Assembly (NCBI GenBank): GCA_024196135.1
Contig: JAMQCK010001210.1
Location: forward strand, 1-10,720
Direction: 5' to 3'
DNA from: Pleurotus ostreatus/Saccharomyces cerevisiae fusant
Taxonomy: Eukaryota; Opisthokonta
Length of the DNA stretch: 10,720 nucleotides
In this document: piece by piece, positions 1 to 7,188 of the stretch
Layout of the letters: every line of letters begins with the position of its first letter
Numbering within the stretch: the first letter of the stretch is position 1
Made by a program: the position numbers and the translations under genes
The notes under the pieces: generated by a model
Seen by the model: only the letters and a program-made list of their open reading frames with translations
What the model was told of the DNA's origin: nothing
The model's database searches: none

Positions 1-1200
1 GGACGAGGGGAAGCGCGGCGCCGGGAAGACATCATCGTCGTCGTCCTCTGCCGCAACTTCGACAGGCTCGTCCCCAAGCTGGAGGGCGGGCACATCGACG
101 TCGGCCGCAGACGAAACGACCATCGGATCGTCCAGTCCGACATGCAGGCCCTCGAGTTGTGGAAGGAGAACCTCCTCAGCCTGATCCAGGCCCGGAGCGT
201 TCATCTCTTGGGAGCCGTGCTCCTGCGAGGGCACCTCCTGCCCCGTCGCGTAGACCATGAGCGCCCGACGCCGCTCCTCACGTCGTCTGTCGCGCGCCTG
301 TTTCCTATGCAGCGCCTTGTCTGGATTACGCTGGAAGCGACTGCCTTTGTTGTCCTGCTGCTGGCCTTTCTGAGCCGGCGCCGAGGACACGAGGTCGCTT
401 CCGAACTTCTTGTTGCTGTTCTTCTTCCCCCGCTTCGTCTTTCCCGCACGCAGAGGGACGGGGGGCGACGCACGCGTGCGCATAGGGCGAGGCTTGTAGA
501 CAGATGCGATCTCGAGGTCGATGGGTGTGTGGGTGAGGTAAGGGTCCATATTATCGGGCTCTGGGTCCATGGAGAACATGCCAAGCTCGTTGTCGCTGTC
601 GTCCGGGCGCTGCAGCACAACCGTGGCGGATAGGTCCTCCGCATCGGTCTCCGTCTCGGGCTCCGTGGTAGTCTCCTGCTCCGTCTCCGTCGCAGTTAGG
701 GTGGACGCGGACTCGTCCCCGCTACCACCGTTCTGTTCGCGCCTTCGTCGACGACGGTGGTGCACCCTGTCGTTCTCGAGAAGGAGCGCCATGGCAGGGG
801 GGACCTCGACCTCTTTCACGATGATGACGCTCGCGCCGATCTCCCCGGCCATCATCTCGAGCGTCTCCAGCGACTGCTCGAGCTCGTTGCGGGAAAGTCC
901 AATGAGCGCACCCGAATCCGCGACGCCGAGCTCGTAGTACGCCTGGCCGCCTCCCTCCAGCAGTCGCCACTTCATCTGAGTAACAAGGCGTGCGAAGCGA
1001 GCGGGGGAGGGGGAAAGCAGTTGCAGCTTGTATTCGACGTTGCCGTCATCGGATTCGGGGACGAGCTTGGGGACCGCGCTGACGGTGATCGGGCTCGGGC
1101 TCTTCGAGAGCGGGGAGGGGGACGCGGAGGCCGGCGTCGACAGGAGCGAGTCCCAGGGGCTGGGTACACGGGGAGACTCTGAGTCGTACTCTCCGAACAT
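1..1200 (-). CDS. GTPBP1/GTPBP2-like GTP-binding protein, N-terminal part (runs off left edge)
   Basis: An uninterrupted frame of 400 codons runs from the ATG at 1200 to the window edge with no stop, so the C-terminus is missing. An in-frame TAA lies upstream of this ATG with no other ATG between. Residues 56-133 form the only recognisable domain, with stretches such as EYKLQLLSPSPARF, VTQMKWRLLEGGGQAYYELG and LETLEMMAGEIGASVIIVKE; from memory this resembles the region preceding the GTPase domain in GTPBP1/GTPBP2-type translational GTPases. The rest is low complexity: an Arg run at 149-154, a Glu/Thr-rich stretch at about 169-189, a basic region at 238-313 and an acidic run at 385-390. The G1-G5 GTPase motifs are not seen and would have to lie beyond the left edge, so the GTPase call is inference. 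Family members are linked to ribosome and mRNA quality control; that role is not shown here. Confidence 0.65.
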   Translation of the reverse strand, partial: MFGEYDSESPRVPSPWDSLLSTPASASPSPLSKSPSPITVSAVPKLVPESDDGNVEYKLQLLSPSPARFARLVTQMKWRLLEGGGQAYYELGVADSGALIGLSRNELEQSLETLEMMAGEIGASVIIVKEVEVPPAMALLLENDRVHHRRRRRREQNGGSGDESASTLTATETEQETTTEPETETDAEDLSATVVLQRPDDSDNELGMFSMDPEPDNMDPYLTHTPIDLEIASVYKPRPMRTRASPPVPLRAGKTKRGKKNSNKKFGSDLVSSAPAQKGQQQDNKGSRFQRNPDKALHRKQARDRRREERRRALMVYATGQEVPSQEHGSQEMNAPGLDQAEEVLLPQLEGLHVGLDDPMVVSSAADVDVPALQLGDEPVEVAAEDDDDDVFPAPRFPSS

Positions 1201-1564
1201 GCGGGGCAGGTGGGACTGGAAGTAAGGATGGGTTTTCTGGTGCTTTTCGAAGGGTGTTTAGGCAGGGCGCGATATTCGAGTTATCATGGTAATGCTCTGA
1301 AAGGCGTGCAGCGCGATGAGGTCCTGAAAGGGAGGTAAGAGCGCTTTATAAAGCGTTCATTGTGACGGTTCAGGAAGAGTCAGTGAGATAGCACAGCCAC
1401 CTATATCACAGCCAACGTGTGTGCGTCAAGCCAAGTCACGTCCTGCATCCTGCTTACATCCTTCTCACACCGCCGAGCCACCATCCACATCGTGTATTGC
1501 CAACATGCAACGAAGAAAGATAGTCAAAGCAAGTCGAAAGCGCAGAAATACAAAGTCCAGGGAA
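1201..1564. other. Intergenic: promoter of the GTPBP-like gene and CDC20 3' end
   Basis: These 364 bases lie between the start of the GTPBP-like gene and the stop of CDC20, both transcribed leftward. Apart from the palindromic TATA candidate I see no further gene, RNA or repeat. CDC20's transcript end must fall here, but no clear AATAAA signal is visible on the minus strand. Confidence 0.6.
1342..1355 (-). promoter_or_regulatory. TATA-like palindrome upstream of the GTPBP-like gene
   Basis: The 14 bases CGCTTTATAAAGCG form a perfect palindrome with a TATAAA core on both strands. On the minus strand the core lies about 145 bp before the ATG at 1200, a plausible TATA position with a 5' UTR of about 110 nt. 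It could equally be a dyad for a regulator; the TATA reading is inference from sequence and position. Confidence 0.45.
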
Positions 1565-3428
1565 TTAGCGGAGGGTCATGATGTCCGCGTTCGTGGACCC
1601 AAGTCTCCCGCGTATCCCGCCACCCGTCTCGTCGTGGTCCTTCGCCTTCTTCTTTCCCTCCTTAGGCACGTCCCAGATACGCCAGAAGCGCAGGTCCTCA
1701 TCACCGGAGCTAGCCGTGCAAACCATGTCACCCGCCGGTGAGCAGGTCGCGTACAAAACACGGCCATCATGCGCGTCGCGGATGTCGGCGACGAGGGACA
1801 TGCTCGGGTAGGCGTGCACCATGATCGCGTTGGTCGGGTAGCCGTGAGTAGAGAGAATCTCCTTCTTGTGCGGCGACCAGATGAGGTTGGCCACCTGGGC
1901 GGGCGTCTTCAAAGTATGAACGCGAGCGCCGGTCGTGCTGTTCCAGATGTTGATCGATCCGTCGTTGGACCCACCACCGGAGGCAAGGAGAGTGTTTTGC
2001 CATGGGCACCAAGCAAGCGCCTACAAAGACAATGAGTATCTCGACCTCGAGAAATACTCTTCAACATACCTTCACCGCCGCCGTGTGGTTCCGCTTCGTC
2101 CACTTCGCGTTGCCGCGAGCGCCGGGCCGCACTTCGCCAACACGACCATCCCAGATGTTCACGACGTTGTCGTTACCACCGCTAGCGAGCAGCTCTCCAT
2201 CCCCACGCCAGGTCAGGCCGCAGACTTCGCCATTGTGACCCAATAGCTCCATGACCTTGTGCCGACCGATGCGAACGTCGTGATGCCAGATGCTCCCATC
2301 CCCGCAACCGGAGGATAAGATGTGCTGATTCCACGACAGGCTGGCGACCTGCTCCTGGTGTCCGGCCATCGTGCGAAGCTTCTGGCCCGTCTCGACATCC
2401 CAAAGCTCGACGTCTCCGGTCCCGCACCCCACACCAAGGAACATGCCGTCTTGGGAGAACGACACGCTGCAGATGTGCGAGTCCTCTGGCGCCTCACCCA
2501 GCTGCACGACAGCGGCCGTATCGGCATTCCAGAGGTACGTGCAGTTGTCCAGAGCAATAGCCACCGTGTTGTTGCACGACCAGTCAACCAAGTTCAGGTA
2601 GAAGTCGTCGACCAAACCAGGAGCGTCGAGTATACGCTCCGGCTGATTCGAGATTTTCCTGGCCTTCGTCGACAGGCCGCCGGAAGAGTTGGTAGTAGGC
2701 GGGCGGGCGTACAAAGGCCGGGCGACGTCGATCTGCTGCGCGAGAATGTTGTTGGATGAGGCCATGGGAGGCGGCTCTGCGTAGCCGAGGATACGCTTGT
2801 TGATGGTTACACCAGTGGCCACAGCGAGGCGAGCTGTATGCCCAGGCGAGGCCGACTTCGCGTCGAGGTGCATCTGCTCGAGAGTAGCCGCCACCTCATC
2901 TGCGCTGTCATTGACTGTGGTCGTGATGTAGCGATCCCTGGTGTCGGCTGAGCGATTCTGAGGTACATGTTAGCCTGAAGCATTTACGCAGACCAAGAAA
3001 CGCACGGTGGCAGGCGTCGAACGCGATCGCTTATCAGGTTTCTCTTTGGGCTGCTGAGGCGGCGGGACGATGTCGCGCGTGATGACATCCAGCTTGCTCT
3101 CAAAGCCACCTTTGCGGATCACACCACCGCTGGCCTGCGACTGAAGATTGTCATTCAGCGCGCCGGCTCCAGATGCGATGCGCTTGATGGGCGAAGGCGG
3201 ACGGGAGGGCGGGCGAGATCGCGATGCGGTGGGTGGTACAAGGAAGGGGTTGGTCGTGTCAAATGGATTCGTGCCAGCGCGAGTCTTCGAGTGCGACTGC
3301 GCCCTGGTCTTCTTGGTCGGCGATGGATTTAAGGATATGTTGTTCATGCCGTTCGCCAACGAAGGCGTCAGCGGCGTCTTCGCGTCCGACCGCCCTCGGC
3401 GATGGCTGGGCGTCTTTGGGTTCGACAT
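1565..3428 (-). CDS. CDC20: CDC20/Slp1-type APC/C activator, WD40 protein
   Basis: Substrate-recruiting activator of the anaphase-promoting complex and target of the spindle checkpoint. Exons on the minus strand are 3428-3006, 2957-2070 and 2020-1565, giving 588 residues; introns of 48 and 49 nt have donors GTGCGT and GTATGT. Exon 1 encodes a disordered tail rich in Ser/Thr-Pro sites (for example PPSPIKR), suited to CDK control. Exon 2 opens with a C-box-like DRYITTT (149-155) and holds a Mad2-binding-like KRILGY (195-200) followed by AEPPP. The propeller starts at RILDAPG (249) with LVDWS, then VCGLTWRGDGELLASGGND, AWCPWQ after the second junction, and SSGDEDLRFW near the end. LVDWS, the Mad2-like motif and the WCPWQ blade favour Cdc20 over Cdh1. 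I saw no KEN box or RxxL D-box in the N-terminal tail. The protein ends in LR where an Ile-Arg tail is usual. A head-to-head promoter region separates it from the peroxidase gene. Confidence 0.93.
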
Positions 3429-4052
3429 GAAGCGGGTCGTTAGAAGATAAAGATGCTACAGCGAGGTTGCGCGAGGTGCAAACCAAGAAGAAACAGCAGA
3501 TGGCAGCGACAACGAGGGCACCTCGTGCCGAGCAAGCGATCAACCTTTAAACGTGACACATCATGTGATCGCGGTTAGTGACAGATGTGACAAAGCGAAC
3601 AAGGACGCGACTTTGTCAGAACTTTCATCCTCCTCTGGCGTAAAATTTGCTGCAAAGGATAGAAAACTCAGATGACTCGAGCGTGTCGCGATTTGACTTT
3701 TTGGTAGTAGATTGAAGCCGCGTATGCATGTCATGGCTGCGTTTTGTGCTGCTCGTCGCTCGCCGAAAGTGATGTCTGGCGTTCTGTATCTTGTACACCA
3801 GAAGATAGGCATGATTAGGCCTGCGGGCCTTGATACTCCTTGAATTTTTTGAATCTTGCCGTTCGCTACTGCTTGCACCTCTAGATAGCTCGGACCTCAG
3901 AACCCTCAAGGATGTCATGAAGGAGAACCTGCTACTTCACATTGAGGTCCTTTTCGGCGAAGAAAACAGGCGGTAGTCAAGATGATACGGCTAAAATATT
4001 CCAGCGCAGCTATGTTTGCAAGCGAACGCGTACTTACGCGGCCAAAAAGCAT

Positions 4053-4058
4053 CACGTG
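4053..4058. promoter_or_regulatory. E-box CACGTG
   Basis: A palindromic CACGTG about 215 bp before the peroxidase ATG, in the context TCACGTGC. Such sites bind bHLH factors of the Cbf1/Pho4/USF type. A six-base match occurs often by chance; its support is the position among other promoter elements. Confidence 0.35.
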
Positions 4059-4121
4059 CGGTGCTGAGTTGAACTTGAGACTTATTCAGTGTTCCTCGTG
4101 CGTGAGCAAAAGACGCGCTCT

Positions 4122-4127
4122 GATTGG
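4122..4127 (-). promoter_or_regulatory. CCAAT box (inverted) of the peroxidase promoter
   Basis: GATTGG on the plus strand reads CCAATC on the minus strand, about 70 bp before the TATA box and 145 bp before the ATG. CCAAT boxes are bound by the fungal HAP/CBF complex, which controls respiratory and haem-protein genes, so this fits a mitochondrial haem peroxidase. Occupancy is inference. Confidence 0.45.
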
Positions 4128-4195
4128 CCCGGCATCGCCGTCCGACCGCGCGGATGAGGTAAGGCGACCGAGAATGCGGGGTAGCGAGCCCTGCA

Positions 4196-4202
4196 TATAA
4201 AC
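4196..4202 (+). promoter_or_regulatory. TATA box of the peroxidase gene
   Basis: TATAAAC begins 76 bp before the ATG at 4272. Between them is a pyrimidine-rich leader ending in CACCACC directly before ATG, a favourable eukaryotic start context. Confidence 0.6.
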
Positions 4203-4271
4203 CAGCCCAGGTCAGAAGGTTCGCATCTCATACACATTCGCACGTCCGCCCCTCTTCCTCCCCTCACCACC

Positions 4272-5828
4272 ATGTCACAGGCTTTTGCGCGCCTCCGCCA
4301 GCCCCTCCGCGCTGCGTCTCGCCAGATCGCGCGCCCCTCGACGCGGAATGCGGCCCCCACTTTCAGAGCGTCGTTCAGGCGCTTCAACTCGACGGAGGCG
4401 CCCAAGCCTCCCAAGTCCAACACCGGGCTTTACGCGGGAATCGCTGGCGGTGCTCTGCTGGCTGGGATCGGTTTCTACTACTATTCCCAGGGCATGAACC
4501 CGTTGACGGCGGCTAAGTCGGGGGCGCAGGCTGCTAAGGTTGCGACCAACTTTGTCCCCTCGAAGGAGGATTACCAGAAGGTGCGTTGTCGCATTCGTTC
4601 CCACGTATCGGTCGCTAAGATGTGTACGTAGGTTTACAACCGAATTGCTGAGCTCCTTGACGAGGCGGAGGACTACGATGGTGAGATTCCCCTTGTGTCA
4701 GTTACACAACACAGGTTCTGACTGAACCTATCGAAAAGACGGCTCGTACGGCCCCGTTATCCTTCGTCTCGCTTGGCACTCCTCGGGGACCTACGATAAG
4801 GACACGAACACGGGCGGCAGCAACTATGCCACCATGCGCTTCGAGCCTGAGGCTCTTCACGGGGCGAACGCAGGACTTCACGTCGCGCGCGAGCTCATGG
4901 AGAAGATCAAGCAGGAATTCCCGTGGATCAGCTATGGTGATCTCTGGACGCTCGGCGGTGTCGCTGCGGTTCAGGTGAGTCCACAACAGCCTTAGTATGA
5001 GTATGGCTGTCTGACATCTCGGGAAGGAAATGGGCGGCCCGAAGATCCCCTGGAGGCCTGGTCGCGTCGATGGCACGGCTGAGAAGGCGACTCCTGATGG
5101 CCGTCTCCCGGATGCCTCCCAGGGAGCTGACCACCTTCGCAACGTAAGTCCACTTGCATGTATGATGAGTGCTTTACTGACCGAGCGACCAGATCTTCTA
5201 CCGCATGGGGTACGCCTTGAAGCTTCAAACGCCCTGGATGAGTACTCACATTTCCTCCCAGCTTCAACGACCAGGAAATCGTCGCGCTCTCGGGTGCTCA
5301 CGCGCTTGGCCGCTGCCACCGTGACAGGTCAGTTGAGCATTGCCGTGATACAATCCGTTCGCGCACTCACGCGTCTCACGCAGGTCCGGCTTCGAGGGTC
5401 CCTGGACTTTCTCGCCCATCACCCTGACCAACGACTACTTCCGCCTTCTCTTCGACGAGACCTGGGTCTGGAGGAAGTGGGACGGCCCTAAGCAGCTCCA
5501 GGACAAGTCCACTCGCTCGCTTATGATGCTTCCGTGAGTCCTCCCTATCGTTTGCTTAAAGGTCGAACCGTCGCTTACCTGGGTCAATAGGACGGACTAC
5601 GTTCTCGTGCAGGACAAGAGCTTCAAGAAGTACGCGAAGCAGTACGCGGATGACCAGGACTTGTTCTTCAAGGAGTATGTCCTAATCTCTGCATCGAGTC
5701 GTTGACGCTGACGAGCTCCCAGCTTCGCCAACGTCGTCTCGCGCCTCTTCGAGCTCGGCGTGCCGTCTGAGCAGTTCGTGTCCAAGGAGCCTTGGATCAT
5801 GAAGAACGCGGACGAGAAGGATGAGTAG
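4272..5828 (+). CDS. CCP1: Cytochrome c peroxidase, mitochondrial
   Basis: Haem peroxidase of the mitochondrial intermembrane space that reduces hydrogen peroxide with electrons from ferrocytochrome c (EC 1.11.1.5). Nine exons (4272-4580, 4632-4680, 4739-4974, 5027-5143, 5193-5209, 5262-5327, 5384-5533, 5591-5674, 5723-5828) join to 377 residues; yeast Ccp1 has 361. Introns are 48-58 nt. The N-terminus is an Arg-rich presequence (1-40, ending FRRFNS) followed by a hydrophobic Gly/Ala-rich segment (about 52-71), the bipartite signal expected for inner-membrane sorting and later cleavage. Distal haem residues are Arg129, Trp132 and His133 in [10 protein letters not shown]. The proximal side has His256 in [10 protein letters not shown], Trp272 in EGPWTF (the radical-site Trp, 16 residues after the His as in yeast) and Asp317 in LPTDY. 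No catalytic residue is missing. The C-terminus adds a short charged tail ending NADEKDE. E-box, CCAAT and TATA elements lie upstream; prefoldin 4 is convergent downstream. Confidence 0.96.
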
Positions 5829-6204
5829 ATTAACCTGCGCTTCTTTCTGGCCAACACCTGGAAAAACATGTGAAAGGACTCCTTGTTCAGTGCTGTCTGC
5901 TATCTATTTCGCATTGTATCACATACTTTGACCCTTGTATCACAACTATCGTACCTTTCCTTTTGCATGAATCCACTTTGTTTGTTGCCTACCTTGCGCT
6001 TAAGCTTCAGTAGTACCGTCACAACGATAATCAACGACGTAGTAGGTGTATGGTGCATCGCAAGCACGCATGGTATAGTGGACGTGGTGGTGTATACTGG
6101 TACAGCTGGTGAATACATCAAAGGTAAAGCGTCTGTCTGGCTAGTAAGTCAGCGTAGAAGGCATGAGATACAACGTTCACATACCATCCTATTGATCGCC
6201 TGAC
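5829..6204. other. Convergent 3' intergenic region
   Basis: These 376 bases separate the stops of the peroxidase (plus) and prefoldin 4 (minus) and must contain both 3' UTRs. No canonical AATAAA was seen for either gene. The only regularity is a direct repeat of TTGTATCACA at 5914-5923 and 5935-5944, in the likely peroxidase 3' UTR. The frames here (up to 106 codons) look non-coding. Confidence 0.6.
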
Positions 6205-7000
6205 CTACTCATCCAGATTGATCGCCTTCCCGAACTTTGCGTACAGGACTACCTTCAGCTCTTTCATCTGTCTTTCACAGTCGTCAACGCTATCAGCGGC
6301 TGCTGCTAACCGCTTCTCGACGTCCGCCTGGTCGCGTGCAAGCCGTTTTTGTGCGCGGAAGAGGGGGAGGTGGAGGAAGGTCTCGCCGACCTTGTAGCTG
6401 GATATGATGTTAGCGAGAGCACCGATGGTTTCGTGTGGCAGTGTATTCAATATGCAAGTGGATTATATGGAGGCCAAGTATACCAGGGACTTAGTGCAGG
6501 CCCAGAGGTGTAAGATGGATGGGCAGAAGACGCGGCGGGTATGACGAAAAGTAAACCGATGTCAGGGTACTTACAGCACTGGCTCGTCCTCGTCAGCAAG
6601 TTCAAGCTCAGTCGAGAGGTCTTCTAGTGCTTCCTTCTCGACCTGGGCAGAGAAGGGACCATTAGATGGATGTATGGCTAATATAGACCTGCAACGCACC
6701 TTCAACTCCTTCAACTTCTCATTCAGGTCCCGTACGCGCGTATTCAACTTCGAGAACGAGTTAATACGTTGCTGGTCCTCTATACATCGTGTCAGCAAGC
6801 TGACATTCCCAACAATCGCGCAGGGGACGGGTCGCACTTGAGGCGATCGTGGACCCGGACGCGTCAGATTGGTCTGGGCTGCTACGCACCCCATGTTACT
6901 TCCTCAGCCTCTTCATTCTCATCCTGCTTGTCAAGCTAGAGATTCGTGAGTACGTGGATGTATTTCTGGGCGCCGATCTCACCATCCGCATACTCTGCAT
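6205..7000 (-). CDS. GIM3: Prefoldin subunit 4
   Basis: Beta-type subunit of the cytosolic prefoldin hexamer, which hands nascent actin and tubulin to the CCT chaperonin. Minus-strand exons 7000-6983, 6935-6890, 6779-6700, 6642-6575 and 6397-6205 give 134 residues, the length of human PFDN4. Exon 1 is only six codons (MQSMRM); joining it to LDKQDENEE restores the family's MRML start. Exon 2-3 joining restores the signature VTWEDQQRIN (19-28), followed by a coiled-coil helix to about 65, the acidic turn DEDEP, the hairpin VLYKVGETFLHLPL (70-83) and a second coiled-coil helix to about 125, ending NLDE. Introns are 47, 110, 57 and 177 nt, the second and fourth long for this window. The first ATG is preceded by CGCCACC, a strong start context. 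It shares a 188-bp promoter with the lyase gene. Yeast equivalent: GIM3/PFD4. Confidence 0.93.
6790..6805 (-). repeat. Hairpin at the 3' end of prefoldin 4 intron 2
   Basis: Arms TGTCAGC and GCTGACA (7 bp) with a 2-base spacer, transcribed within the last 30 nt of the 110-nt intron. The right arm contains GCTGAC, the best branch-site candidate, 10-15 nt before the acceptor. Confidence 0.5.
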
Positions 7001-7188
7001 GGTGGCGATCGTCGAGGGCAAGTCCTATTCGGCATGGCGGCCCGACACGCGCGACAATCCAGTCGGACCGCGGCCCGTCGGTGATCGGTCCTGACGTACC
7101 CGGTACGCGCCCACGGATCCGCTCTCGGCTTCCACCTTAACCACCACCACATAGGTCAGCGGCGCCCTCAGGGAGGACAGCAGCAAGG
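7001..7188. promoter_or_regulatory. Bidirectional promoter of prefoldin 4 and sphingosine-1-phosphate lyase
   Basis: Only 188 bp separate the two divergent start codons, so both 5' UTRs and core promoters are packed here. No TATA box is evident in either direction. A TGACGT (7092-7097, CRE-like) overlaps a 13-base quasi-palindrome (7095-7107) with arms CGTACC and GGTACG around one C. That both genes use this region follows from geometry; co-regulation is inference. Confidence 0.6.

Larger units (their letters stand above)
3429..4271. other. Divergent intergenic region between CDC20 and cytochrome c peroxidase
   Basis: This 843-base head-to-head region must carry both promoters. The right part holds clear peroxidase promoter elements, listed separately. 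On the CDC20 side, a TTTAAA at 3546-3551 about 120 bp before the ATG is a weak TATA candidate. An ACGCGT (4026-4031) matches the MluI cell-cycle box, but it lies about 600 bp from CDC20 and 240 bp from the peroxidase ATG. The middle part (about 3560-3980) is relatively AT-rich and holds only short frames of about 100 codons that match nothing I recognise. No tRNA was seen. Confidence 0.6.

Noticed and set aside
142..633. Plus-strand open frame of 163 codons
   Set aside because: It is antisense to the 400-codon minus frame, which has a conserved domain; the plus frame has none.
2322..2759. Plus-strand frame of 145 codons inside CDC20
   Set aside because: Exact antisense shadow of the WD40-coding exon 2.
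3006..3008. Alternative donor GTAAAT downstream in CDC20 intron 1
   Set aside because: It is also in frame but leaves an intron of only about 30 nt, below the size seen elsewhere here; GTGCGT gives 48 nt.
3561..3918. Overlapping minus-strand frames of about 100 codons in the CDC20/CCP1 gap
   Set aside because: Two frames overlap each other, neither matches a family, and composition is not coding-like.
4026..4031. MluI cell-cycle box ACGCGT as a CDC20 promoter element
   Set aside because: About 600 bp from the CDC20 ATG, a single six-base match, and nearer the peroxidase gene.
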